This document shows positions 45,459-55,745 of a DNA stretch of 64,000 nt, in pieces. Source of the DNA: Sulfolobus acidocaldarius SUSAZ. Its GTDB lineage: Archaea > Thermoproteota > Thermoprotei_A > Sulfolobales > Sulfolobaceae. The stretch is taken from positions 838,621 through 902,620 of the forward strand of contig CP006977.1 of NCBI GenBank assembly GCA_000508305.1, in the 5' to 3' direction. The notes beneath the pieces were generated by a model, which worked only from the letters and a program-made list of their open reading frames with translations, did not search any database and was not told the DNA's origin. The stretch's first letter is position 1. The number at the start of each line of letters is the position of its first letter. Both the position numbers and the translations under genes were made by a program.

Positions 45459-45662
45459 ATGAAGGTTAAGGTTACACTGTCTATAGATAGTGAAGTTTTA
45501 AAGAAGGCTAAAGAACTTGCCGTTGAAAGAAAGGTCACTCCCAGTTAGATTTTCGAGAAGGCAGTATTGGAGCTTGATAGTTTGTCAACTGTCAATAAAA
45601 TTACGAGAGAATTAGATTTATTGCCTAGGCTCATTTCCTTTGTAAAGAGTTACCAAGAGTAG
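45459..45662 (+). pseudogene. vapB-type antitoxin remnant, one nonsense codon
   Basis: The frame encodes MKVKVTLSIDSEVLKKAKEL, a ribbon-helix-helix antitoxin start of the kind paired with VapC in Sulfolobus. It is interrupted by TAG at codon 30 (45546-45548). After that the frame continues without other lesions (IFEKAVLELDSLSTVNKI...) to TAG at 45660-45662, 67 residues in all. A single base change would restore it. It is followed after 41 bases by the matching toxin remnant. Confidence 0.75.
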
Positions 45663-45703
45663 AATTACCTTAAACGCTAGTGGTTTAGTCAGGGTAATGA
45701 GAG

Positions 45704-46146
45704 ATGAACGTTTATCTAGATATTAGCGCAATAGTTAATAGATAGTTTAATGAGCCCGACAGCCACAAAGTGGAAGAAGTGTATAGAGAGGCTTGGAAAG
45801 GTTCACTAACCATCTCATTTTCAATATACTAGGTGAACTGATCCGTGTGGCTGGTAGATTGAAGAGTTCAAGGAAGGTTAACATTGATATTAAGAAAGAT
45901 TTTTTAGATAAGTTCTTTAAAGAGACACTTAATCTCTTGAGGTTCAGGACACTGAGATTGATCCCTACAGACTCAGAGACCGTTTTAAAATCATTATGAA
46001 TAATAACTAAGTACCATGTTTATGTAGCAGACGCAATACAGATAGTTAGTTGCGTCTTTTCATCATGCGAAAAATTGTATACTGCCAATAAGAGATTAGG
46101 AGAGATTGTCAGAAAACTAGGGATTGATGTGGAGATCCTAGGTTAA
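45704..46146 (+). pseudogene. vapC PIN-domain toxin remnant, three lesions
   Basis: The start MNVYLDISAIVNR is the first strand of a PIN ribonuclease with its leading Asp. TAG follows at codon 14 (45743-45745). A frameshift near 45820-45835 joins LTISFSI to the next frame (ILGELIRVAGRLKSS). TGA at 45997-45999 interrupts it again. Beyond that the frame reads YHVYVADAIQIVSC, with the conserved D-A of the PIN site, and LYTANKRLGEIVRKLG up to TAA 46144-46146. A stretch of 69 codons inside (from 45793) is open but is only the middle of the gene. The toxin is dead as it stands. Confidence 0.8.
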
Positions 46147-46460
46147 CATTCTGAGACTGCTGTCTATAATCATTAAAAGGTTAATAATTATTATAATTGC
46201 CTGCATTAAAGCATTGATAAAGGAGGTTATTTAATAGTGCATCTCAATGAAAGAGCCTGAAGAGTTAGACTATACAAGCTTTTTCAGGACTCCTATTAAC
46301 ATTTTACCCTGAAATCAGTACATGGACGTAGCTTAAACTCATAATAATCTTCCAGTGTATTGGCTACTTCAGATAGGAGTTTTAATCATAACGGACTTTT
46401 TCCACATATACACTGCTGGTACAATCATATAGGAAAATAAAAATAAAATGAAGTACTACC
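46147..46460. other. intergenic, nothing recognised
   Basis: A 314-base gap between the vapC remnant and the peroxiredoxin gene. I see no open frame, hairpin repeat or RNA gene. Confidence 0.4.
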
Positions 46461-46937
46461 TTATTTCCCAGAAAGCTTTGCCACTACTTGCTTTATCTCT
46501 TCGTAGTTGGGCTCTATACCAGGATTGTCTGATACCCACTTATATCTAATAACTCCGTCTTTATCGATAATGAATACTGACCTCTTTGATATCACATAGT
46601 CCTTCAGGACAGGCAATTCTCCAGCTATACCATATGCCTTTACGGCTACTCTGTTAAAGTCACTAAGTAATGGGAAGTTTATCTTATTCTGCTCCTTAAA
46701 TGCCTTGTTTGAAAATGGAGGATCCACGCTTATTCCTAATACAACTGCATTAAGTTCATTAAACTTGGATAGAGAGTCTCTGAAAGTACACATTTCTCTC
46801 GTACAAACACTGGTAAATGCACCAGGGTAGAATGCCAAAACGACTACCTTCCCCTTAAAGTCTGTCGGTATTTTCCATTTCTTTAGGTCTGTATCCACTA
46901 ATTCAATCTCGGGTGCTTTTTCTCCTACTTCAGGCAT
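46461..46937 (-). CDS. bcp: peroxiredoxin, PrxQ/BCP type
   Basis: A 158-residue thiol peroxidase reducing hydrogen peroxide and lipid hydroperoxides. The peroxidatic Cys45 and a second Cys50 form the C-x4-C of the PrxQ class in FYPGAFTSVCTREMCTFRD, and the PxxxT/SxxC site is complete. The C-terminus VFIIDKDGVIRYKWVSDN is typical. It is cytosolic. Placement inside the lipid cluster, next to flavin enzymes that generate peroxide, suggests a protective role, which is inference. It is monocistronic on the minus strand. Confidence 0.92.
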   Translation of the reverse strand: MPEVGEKAPEIELVDTDLKKWKIPTDFKGKVVVLAFYPGAFTSVCTREMCTFRDSLSKFNELNAVVLGISVDPPFSNKAFKEQNKINFPLLSDFNRVAVKAYGIAGELPVLKDYVISKRSVFIIDKDGVIRYKWVSDNPGIEPNYEEIKQVVAKLSGK

Positions 46938-47139
46938 ATGAAACTATACGTAAGCTAGAATATAAGCTTTTAATATATAAGTGCTAAACATTATTATATC
47001 CTTATCTTAACTGGAATAATAGAAGACAATATTATAGACCTTCTAGTTATTACTAGGTAATTCCTTTTAGATTTATATAATCATTATTATACAAGTCTAT
47101 CTGTTTACTTTATTTAATTTCTGAATTAATAAAACCCTT

Positions 47140-48792
47140 TCATTGTTTCATGTAATAGTCCTTATACCTGTTTCTCAATTCCTCCTTTCTGAACTTACCA
47201 ACACTGGTTTTAGGTATTTCATCAACAAAGACAATATCATCTGGTAACTGCCACTTTGCAAACCTCTTCAAAAGATGCTCTCTTAATTCTCTTTTAACCT
47301 CGTCCTTAGGCAAACTCTCATAGTCTGACTTAAGCACTACAATAGCCAAAGGTCTCTCACCCCACTTAGGATGAGGAACACCAACAACACTAGCCTCCCT
47401 AACATAAGGATGAGCCATCAAAAAGTTTTCCAAATCTACACTACTAATCCACTCACCACCGCTTTTAACCACGTCTTTTAACCTATCAACAATCTTAATG
47501 TGACTTAACTCGTCAATCACAGCTAAATCTTTACTTTTCCACCACCCATCACTATTAAAAGACTCTGCACTCCTCGGATCATTATAGTATGACTTAGCGA
47601 TCCACGGTCCTCTAATCCAGATTTCGCCTACACTCTTACCATCCCAAGGTAATTCTTCACCTGACACAGGATCGACTAACTTAACCTCAACACCAAATGT
47701 TGGATAACCTTGACCCGCCTTTATACGTCTCTCTTCCGGAGGTAATTGCTCTAACTCAGGTTTGATTCCTCCTGCAACACCTGGTCCAGTCTCTGTCGCA
47801 CCATAACCATTACCAGCTACCTCTATGCCGTACTTAGCAAGTGCAGAAACTAAAGCAGGCGGTGCAGCTGCTCCTCCTATTCCAACTATCAGCCCTTTTA
47901 AATCAGGCTTTGGATTCATGTTCTCAATTCTTCGGAGTAGTTCAAAGAATACAGTTGGAACTCCCCCTGTTCTCGTGACTTTATGATTTAAAATGTGCTC
48001 AACCATGGAGTCAACAGTTGGTCTACCAGGAAATATCTGCTTACAACCAGTAATTGCACCAGCAAACTGAGTACCCCAACCATGGACATGGAAAAATGGG
48101 ACAACTGGAAGTAGTACATCTGAAATTTTTAACCGTCTTGAGGCATTTAATGCGTGAAGAACTATTGACCTATGGGAGTAAAATACACCCTTTGGTAGAC
48201 CTGTAGTCCCAGTAGTAAATGCAGCTAAGGCTGAGCTCTTCTCATCTACCTCTTCAAATTTTCTGTTGGGTGAGCCGGACTTCACTAATTCTTCATAACC
48301 AAACGCATTCCTTACACTTGTCTTGATTTCCTCTAAAGGTCTGTCACTCATGACAATAGTGTAGTCGAAATTATACTCCTTAGATAGAGCCTCGGCCAAT
48401 GGAAGTAATGAATCGTCAACCAGAAGACCTTTTGGTTTGGTTAACTTTAAAATGTATAATAGGTCTGCAGGGTGAAGTCTAATGTTTAATTCCAATAACA
48501 CTGCTCCAAGTGATGGGATAGTGAAGAATGACTCAAAATACCTGTGATCGTTCCAACCCAATATACCTATAATATCACCTGGATTTATTTTCAGTTCACT
48601 CTCTATTGAGTTGGTAAAACTGGAAATCCTTTCCAGTATTTTTCCGTAATCTAGATTGTGGATTTTGCCACCTAAAGACCTTCTGTCTGAAATTATTTCC
48701 CTTTCTCCGTGAACTTTTCCGGCATACTGAATTATTTTATGTAGGTTCAGTTGCCATTCATCATTTACAGTTGATGGTATCCCCTTTATCAT
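47140..48792 (-). CDS. fatty-acid/acyl-CoA ligase (AMP-forming), copy 2
   Basis: A 550-residue paralogue of the ligase at 29914-31566, in opposite orientation and of exactly the same length. All motifs are present: AAFTTGTTGLPKGVFYSHRS, PFFHVHGWGTQ, GYGATETGPGV, WWKSKDLAVIDELSH, VDRLKDVVKSGGEWIS, PKTSVGKFRKEEL. Long DNA blocks are identical to the other copy and others differ at many silent sites, the mark of gene conversion. It marks the right edge of the lipid cluster. It activates carboxylic acids, probably with overlapping but not identical specificity. Confidence 0.93.
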   Translation of the reverse strand: MIKGIPSTVNDEWQLNLHKIIQYAGKVHGEREIISDRRSLGGKIHNLDYGKILERISSFTNSIESELKINPGDIIGILGWNDHRYFESFFTIPSLGAVLLELNIRLHPADLLYILKLTKPKGLLVDDSLLPLAEALSKEYNFDYTIVMSDRPLEEIKTSVRNAFGYEELVKSGSPNRKFEEVDEKSSALAAFTTGTTGLPKGVFYSHRSIVLHALNASRRLKISDVLLPVVPFFHVHGWGTQFAGAITGCKQIFPGRPTVDSMVEHILNHKVTRTGGVPTVFFELLRRIENMNPKPDLKGLIVGIGGAAAPPALVSALAKYGIEVAGNGYGATETGPGVAGGIKPELEQLPPEERRIKAGQGYPTFGVEVKLVDPVSGEELPWDGKSVGEIWIRGPWIAKSYYNDPRSAESFNSDGWWKSKDLAVIDELSHIKIVDRLKDVVKSGGEWISSVDLENFLMAHPYVREASVVGVPHPKWGERPLAIVVLKSDYESLPKDEVKRELREHLLKRFAKWQLPDDIVFVDEIPKTSVGKFRKEELRNRYKDYYMKQ

Positions 48793-49036
48793 AATAGAAT
48801 ATTTTAAACTTGATTATTAATAAATATTAAAGTTAAAAATTATCCGTTAGTTATTTGCCTAAGCTTGAACTATTATAAAATAAGTGACTAGTTACTGCTC
48901 CCTTCAGAGTAAAAATTATTAGAAGATAATTGCAGTGACGAACAGGAAAAAGCGAACTATAATTAATTCCATTACAGTTTCAGGTTTATCTATTCATCTG
49001 ATATTCTTCATCTAAAGAATACACTCATGATAAAAG

Positions 49037-49075
49037 AATTACAAACCTCGCCCTTTAGGGCGGGGAGTGGGTCAG
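49037..49075 (+). repeat. IS605-type solo hairpin, diverged ends
   Basis: It has a perfect core CCTCGCCCTTTAGGGCGGGG (49046-49065) and ends GTCAG (49071-49075), with AGTGG in place of AGGAA before it. The left side (GAATTACAAA) departs from the AATGAGGAAAG of other copies. It lies in the 317-base gap between the ligase and the unknown gene at 49110, which otherwise shows nothing. Confidence 0.65.
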
Positions 49076-49109
49076 TTATCCTGAAATCTGTGTAATCGGT
49101 CCATTTAAG

Positions 49110-49475
49110 TTGACCACTAAGGTCAGCGTTGTAAGAGAAGATAATAAAAACGTCATTTTAAATGAAAACGAATTGAAAGATAGATATGCGTACTATGTTA
49201 TAGTTAAACTCTATGGATTTACCAGAAGCTTCTTCAGGATAGAGTTATTTGACTTGAACGTATTAAAGGACTCAATTCCCGTAGTGTTTGGTAATGTCTC
49301 CTACTCTTCATTACCTGTATGGATAGATGAAGTGGATAGGAGAGCAAAAGAGGTGGTTAGAGGGCTATTTTACCTATCTTTTGAGAAGTTGAATGACATT
49401 CTCTCCTTCCTCCATGATGCTAAATTGGAGGCATTAGAAATAGGTAAGACCTTAAGTATTAATGTATCTGAATGA
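49110..49475 (+). CDS. protein of unknown function, TTG start
   Basis: A 121-residue, mostly alpha/beta soluble protein (VSVVREDNKNVILNENELK, then YYVIVKLYGFTRSFFRIELF and a helical C-terminus). I do not recognise a family. The start is TTG at 49110; no ATG fits near it. It begins 35 bases after a solo hairpin, and GACAAAAGTGTC just past its stop (from 49478) is a small stem before TTTT. It is probably real because it is long for an AT-rich frame, but unproven. Confidence 0.45.
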   Translation: MTTKVSVVREDNKNVILNENELKDRYAYYVIVKLYGFTRSFFRIELFDLNVLKDSIPVVFGNVSYSSLPVWIDEVDRRAKEVVRGLFYLSFEKLNDILSFLHDAKLEALEIGKTLSINVSE

Positions 49476-49750
49476 CGAGACAAAAGTGTCTTTTCAAACT
49501 AGGTTAAGTGGCTACATGAGTTCTCCTAAATTCCCTCACCACATCTCAGCCTCTTCAAAACTGCGACTGTGACTCTTCATTTAGAGTATTATGTAAAAAG
49601 CCTTAAAGAGGTTTCTAAAACAGTTCTAATCCGCTTGGGTGTTTAGGGGAGAGAATATAATTTTGTTTACCTGTTTTGGAAATCTTCTATTCTATGAAGG
49701 AAAATTTTTGAGATACAGCCTTTAAGGTATTACTATATAATTAATTAACT

Positions 49751-50095
49751 ATGATGGTACTTGAGAGCTCTCGTACATCTCATTTAATTGACTGCCTCAG
49801 ACTTAACTACCCTAAAGAGGTAGCCCACGCCATAGCCTTCCTTGTGTCTGTAAGAAATAATGAAATAGATCTTTTAGGATTCGAGCCAACCAGAGATTCA
49901 GTAGAGTATGTTAACTACGTTAAGGCTAAAAATGGTGGAACAATTAATTCTTCTGAATGTGGAAAAATAAAGTTAGAATATAAGGAAGAAGTTATCAAGA
50001 GCACTGCTAAAAAATTAAGATATAATTTAGCTGGTGATGGAGTTAAGTTTACTGATGAAGAGATGAAACTCCTGAATGAATTAGGGATAAAATAA
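49751..50095 (+). CDS. small soluble protein of unknown function
   Basis: A 114-residue, charged, mostly helical protein (SSRTSHLIDCLRLNYPKEVA, then KYKEEV-type helices and FTDEEMKLLNELGIK). There is no signal, membrane span or known motif. The TATA-like ACTATATAATTAATT (about 49732-49746) lies too close to the first ATG for a perfect leaderless start; the second ATG (codon 2) is as likely. It stands alone in an accessory stretch. Confidence 0.45.
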   Translation: MMVLESSRTSHLIDCLRLNYPKEVAHAIAFLVSVRNNEIDLLGFEPTRDSVEYVNYVKAKNGGTINSSECGKIKLEYKEEVIKSTAKKLRYNLAGDGVKFTDEEMKLLNELGIK

Positions 50096-50369
50096 AATCT
50101 GTAGCTTAAAAACGTACTAGCTCTATTAATGATGAAATTTTACCTTTAAAGAGATCTTTTTAAAGTTTAATATATCTAAAAATTAATTTTTCCCTCTCCT
50201 TTATAACAGGAGGAGAATCAGGTTTTAGAGTATTAATTTAACTGTTTATCCGTTTCCGGAAAAACTTAAAAAGCAGAATAATCAATTCATTCAATATATA
50301 GTTTCTATAGATTATATAAATACTTTTTGCGAATAAAACTTTAAATGTATTACATGAGTACATTAGTAC

Positions 50370-51926
50370 ATGAAAAGGATTCTCTTAATCACATTATTTC
50401 TCACATTGTTTATAACAAATTCTTCTTTTACTTCATTCTCTTATAACACTCAAACTCCGATAAAACACATTATAATAATCATACAGGAGAATCACTCTTT
50501 CGACAACCTGTTTGGCACTTATCCTTTTGGATATCCTTCTATTGTAAATAACATAACGCTATCAGTAATGTTCCCCCAGGGACTATACACCAATTACACT
50601 GAACTAAAACAAGGTACACTAGATTACATCTCAGTTCCTAATGTACCTTGGCTGCCTATCTTTGGTTATTCTCATCCATACTATGCTAACTCCTATTCCA
50701 CTGAGGATCCAAACGAGGGATGGACTAATTATCATGGTGATTATTGGTTCGACACATTCAACGGTTTTGTTTTTTACTCAGGACCTCAGTCGATGGCATA
50801 CTTCTCATATGAACAGTTGGCTCCCTTGTGGGACTATGCTGAAGAATACGTCTTAGCAGATAATTACTTCTCCCCAGTTATGGGGCTTACAGCACCTAAC
50901 AGAATAGCTTATCTCACAGGAAGTCCTCCCTCTTTTTACACCGATGAACCAGGTCAAGTGATTCCAATTCAGCAGAGTATATTTTATCAACTTTCTGAGT
51001 ACAATTTGACATGGAAATATTACGTTTACGGCTATGAGGGTGGAGTACCTTATCCTTTAAATATTTTCATAGGCTCTGATAGTTACACCTCTCATTATGC
51101 TAACATCAGTCAGTTTTATGAAGATTTAAAAAACAGAAATTTACCTTCTGTATCTTGGGTCATGTTCCTAGGTGGCTCCACAGACCAATATGATATGCAC
51201 CCACCAGGAAACCTTACAAGTGGAGAGAAACTTTTAGTTGATGTCGTTAATGCTGTGATGGAGAGCAAAGAGTGGAATTCCACAGCTATCTTCATAACAT
51301 TTGATGAGGGCGGAGGATACTTTGATCAGGTAACCCCTCCCTCTGTTAATTATTACGGTCTTGGCCAAAGAATTCCATTACTTATCATTTCTCCTTATGC
51401 GAAAGAGGGTTACGTTAATAATTACACAATGTCAGGCTACACCCTCCTAGGTTTCATCGACTACAACTTCAATTTGCCCTACATCACCACACTTGCAGAG
51501 CAGGGAGTCCAAGGTTTATTGCACAGCTTCAACTTCAACTCTCCCCCTAGGTCTCCTATAATATTAGAGCCCTATAATTGGACCTATCCTATACCTCTCC
51601 AATACCCTGTCCATTATGGTTATATTGCAACTGTACCTAAATATGAGGGATATGCAGAGGTTTACTATATGCCAATATTGAACTTCCTATTGCCGTTGAA
51701 TTTAGTAGCATTTGCGATTTTAATCCTCTCTGTAAAGTTTAAGAGAGTTTTGCTGAAACCGTCTTTAATAATATTTCTAATTCTACTGGGGATTTCAGCT
51801 TATGTATACACTACTAGTCCAATATATCAATTTGTCAGTGAATATTATTTAGCCTCGTCCTTCATAGGTGTTGTGATCAGTTCTATTTTATTTGTCAAAA
51901 TATATAAGAAGTATTTAAGGAGATGA
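50370..51926 (+). CDS. secreted, membrane-anchored phospholipase C/acid phosphatase-family phosphoesterase
   Basis: A 518-residue protein of the phosphoesterase family that includes bacterial phospholipase C and AcpA. Residues 1-28 are a signal peptide/anchor (ILLITLFLTLFITNSSF). The catalytic core has IIIIQENHSFDNLFGTY, with the Asn/Asp metal site, MGLTAPNRIAYLTGSPPS, YDMHPPGNLTSGEKLLVD, FITFDEGGGYFDQVTPP and RIPLLIISPYAKEGYV. Two C-terminal transmembrane segments (about 437-457 and 464-484), then a third hydrophobic stretch and KKYLRR, anchor it. It likely acts outside the cell on phosphate esters, possibly ether-lipid head groups; the substrate is not known. Confidence 0.88.
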   Translation: MKRILLITLFLTLFITNSSFTSFSYNTQTPIKHIIIIIQENHSFDNLFGTYPFGYPSIVNNITLSVMFPQGLYTNYTELKQGTLDYISVPNVPWLPIFGYSHPYYANSYSTEDPNEGWTNYHGDYWFDTFNGFVFYSGPQSMAYFSYEQLAPLWDYAEEYVLADNYFSPVMGLTAPNRIAYLTGSPPSFYTDEPGQVIPIQQSIFYQLSEYNLTWKYYVYGYEGGVPYPLNIFIGSDSYTSHYANISQFYEDLKNRNLPSVSWVMFLGGSTDQYDMHPPGNLTSGEKLLVDVVNAVMESKEWNSTAIFITFDEGGGYFDQVTPPSVNYYGLGQRIPLLIISPYAKEGYVNNYTMSGYTLLGFIDYNFNLPYITTLAEQGVQGLLHSFNFNSPPRSPIILEPYNWTYPIPLQYPVHYGYIATVPKYEGYAEVYYMPILNFLLPLNLVAFAILILSVKFKRVLLKPSLIIFLILLGISAYVYTTSPIYQFVSEYYLASSFIGVVISSILFVKIYKKYLRR

Positions 51927-52144
51927 GGTAAAGTGACCTTTAATGAAACTTTTCATCACGTGAATAACTTGATAATCCCAAAAGGATGTGAGGTTAAATA
52001 GTATCCCGTGACAAAACAGAGTGACTGATAATGAGTGGAAGTATGTATTACTAGGTAACTGAAGTATTTCTTGAATTAAGGTTTTCTTTCACATTCGATT
52101 TCGTCCTGGTTTCAACAACTATCAGTACGTGAATATTGTCTTTA

Positions 52145-52834
52145 CTAAAATTCCATTTTAAATACTTCCTTCTCCTCTTGATAGACTGTCAACTCTCTGC
52201 TATTGGATTCTAACACTCCATAACACTTATGAAGTTGGGAACTATCTACTCTCAAATATTTAGTCTCGAACTGGAAATTATGAAAGGTGTAACAACCTTG
52301 AGTCATATGTCCGTTAAAGAAAAGTCTTGGTTTCAGCTCTTCTATCCCTTGATATACTAAGGCACTGCCCTCGTCCTTGCTCATTTCTGGATATACTTCT
52401 GGGAGATATGGGGGTTGATGCATCACTAGTATATCTAATCTATCTACTGCCTTTTTTATCCTGTAGATTGCATTTCTAAATCGTGTCGGAGAGGTCTTAG
52501 GAATTCCCTTTTTACTTCCTTCCCCTATTAGTCCATTAATTCCAGCAATTTTTAATCCTCCTACCTCATACACCTTTCCGTCATGCATAACGTAACCTTC
52601 GATAAGCGGAAAATTCTCATGATTCCCATAAACGGTAAGTAATTTTTTCACTTTAGACATAATATTTAAGAAGTCATTAGGTGTCATCCCATCATCCCAA
52701 TCACCAGCTGATATGAGAACATCTGGCCTAACCTTATCAATCACGCTTAGTAACCATTCTATTGCAACGGATTCATTATAATTCCTATAAATTCTGAAAG
52801 ACTTATGAACATCACTTACTAAAAGAAATCTCAT
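52145..52834 (-). CDS. calcineurin-like metallophosphoesterase
   Basis: A 229-residue phosphoesterase with the two-metal signature in order: LLVSDVHKSF (DxH), ISAGDWDDG (GDxxD), VYGNHENFP (GNH[E/D]), VMHQPPYLP (H) and FNGHMTQGCY (GHxH variant). I choose the ATG at 52834, because the TATA-like GTTAAAAATG (52858-52867) ends about 24 bases before it; the GTG at 52855 would sit next to that box. It resembles small archaeal phosphodiesterases of unknown substrate. The last motif is GHMT rather than GHTH, so one metal ligand may differ. Confidence 0.85.
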   Translation of the reverse strand: MRFLLVSDVHKSFRIYRNYNESVAIEWLLSVIDKVRPDVLISAGDWDDGMTPNDFLNIMSKVKKLLTVYGNHENFPLIEGYVMHDGKVYEVGGLKIAGINGLIGEGSKKGIPKTSPTRFRNAIYRIKKAVDRLDILVMHQPPYLPEVYPEMSKDEGSALVYQGIEELKPRLFFNGHMTQGCYTFHNFQFETKYLRVDSSQLHKCYGVLESNSRELTVYQEEKEVFKMEF

Positions 52835-53060
52835 ACTATTAAATCCCAGTTTCACATTTTTAACTTTTCTTTCTGGAAATAGACTTTCAGCATATAAGTA
52901 TAAACTTGAAATAATCTAATATTGTGATGTAAGTGTTCCGTAGCCTTAATCTTCAAGAATGTTTTTGAGAGTTGCTTTAAAGCACTTAAAGGGGAGTAAG
53001 ATTTGTTAAAATGTCTTAGCACTTGCTTATAAAATATTAAAAGGACTCAGCATTATATTA

Positions 53061-53085
53061 ACTGGTGGGTCACCAGTAACTGGTG
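53061..53085 (+). promoter_or_regulatory. triple 7-base palindromic repeat before the ATPase start
   Basis: ACTGGTG (53061-53067), CACCAGT (53071-53077) and ACTGGTG (53079-53085) alternate, so the middle arm can pair with either neighbour. The last arm overlaps the ribosome-binding site GGTGGGGG before the ATG at 53093. The TATA-like GCTTATAAAATATTAA (53025-53040) places transcription start at about 53058, so the repeat would be in the mRNA leader or be an operator. Confidence 0.5.
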
Positions 53086-53092
53086 GGGGTAC

Positions 53093-54233
<1,141 letters not shown>

Positions 54234-54236
<3 letters not shown>

Positions 54237-55352
54237 GAGAATCCCATAAAGATTCATAACTGCGACCACATCGCGGTCGTTCTCATAACCACATGAAACA
54301 CACCTAAATTGCCTATACGCATATTCCTTCATTTCACCTTTACATTTCGGACAACGAGTAGAAGTATAAAACGCAGGAACTTTAACTACTTTAAGGCCAT
54401 GCTTTATCGCTTGCCACTCAATCCAGTATTGAACACGACGATACTGCATTAAATACAATTTATCACGAAACGGTTTGGCTAACTTATCAACGTTCTTAAT
54501 CATGTTGTTTAAATCCTCAATAAAAATGGTAGACACGTTATACATTTTAGCTATCTCAACTACCCATTTTCCTGTTTTCTTTGCAAAATCCTCTAGTATC
54601 CGAGTGGCTCTTCTATGAAAAGTGACATATCTATTATGTATCCTCTTGACTGTGTTTACCTTATTACCATACTTTTTTTGAAGTCCTTCAGCCAACGACT
54701 TGTAGTGTTTAGCGTCATCAAGACGTGTAGGTATAATAACATGTTCTTTATCATTACCTACAGTGAGATTCTCCATGTTAACGTCAACAGCAACACCACC
54801 AGACGCTACGGGTGGCTGAATCTCCTTCAGAAAAGTGACTTTAAGGAATGCCTTGTCGTCTACTATCTTCAGTCTAGCTTCCCTAATTTCCCAATCCTTA
54901 TACAGTGTGTAGTTTCTAGGATAACCAATAATGGAAAGATCGCCAACAGAAGTTATGTTAACTTTCATTTTCTCAAGATCAAGTCTATACGATAGTTTGG
55001 GCGTTAGCCACACTGAGAAGCGTTTGATTTTTGGAAACTTTCCTTGCTTAGGGTTTTTCCTCCAGCTATTGTAGACCGCGATGGCGTTCCTATAACAATC
55101 TTCAGTAACTTTGGAGGGCAAATTAAACTTCTCTCTTAACTGTTGATAAAGGGCATCATGTACTTGCTTTATAATATTCTTCGCCGGCTTATTCTTCTTT
55201 AACCAATCCATTACGAAATCGAGTGCTTTACCATACTGAGAAACGAGGTAGAGTAGTCCGGCTGAGGGGGAGATCCTAAACGTGATTGTAGATCGGATCT
55301 CGATTCCCTCATGAGGGTGCTTAGAGTTACTCCCCTTAACCTGACTACTCAT
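54234..55352 (-). CDS. tnpB: TnpB RNA-guided nuclease (IS605 group)
   Basis: A 372-residue TnpB with an apparently intact RuvC site: Asp in GVAVDVNMENLTVGND, Glu in TIFIEDLNNM, and Asp in ENDRDVVAVMNLYG, with the zinc ribbon CPKCKGEM...FRCVSCGYEN between the last two. The N-terminal part (RFNLP-type helices, KQGKFPKIKRFSVWL) is the usual wedge/REC region. The ATG at 55352 lies about 26-30 bases after TTTTTAAAAC and is preferred to the TTG at 55370. The product cuts DNA matching its guide next to a target-adjacent motif, helping the element persist. Confidence 0.92.
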
Positions 55353-55745
55353 AAGAGCATAAATGAACAAGTAGTTTTAAAAACTTTTACTAACCATAAA
55401 TGACTAGTTTTTCGTTCTTCTAAATCTACATCCCCGCCCTAAAGGGCGAGGCTCTCATTCTTTTGTAAACCACATTAGTAGATATAGTATTTAAAAGAGT
55501 TTGTTACGATGGATTTATTTGATCAATATTCTTCCTCTATCCAAATAATTAGTTATTATGATGAAAGAACGTGATTATAAAAAATAAATGGAATTTGTAT
55601 AATGCAGTAGGAATTGAGATCATAAGCCTATAAAACTCTTTTATCTCCGTTATTAAGTAATCCAATTAGAAAGGTAAAAAGCATATTACTTTTAAGATTT
55701 CTATATTATTAGCATTTTTCTTTATTCCTTCCTTGCATATATGAG

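Noticed and set aside
45793-45999. Independent 68-codon gene
   Set aside because: It is the middle of the frameshifted vapC remnant; frames before and after it continue the same PIN domain.
54615-54995. 126-codon frame opposite tnpB
   Set aside because: It is antisense to a complete TnpB with all RuvC residues.
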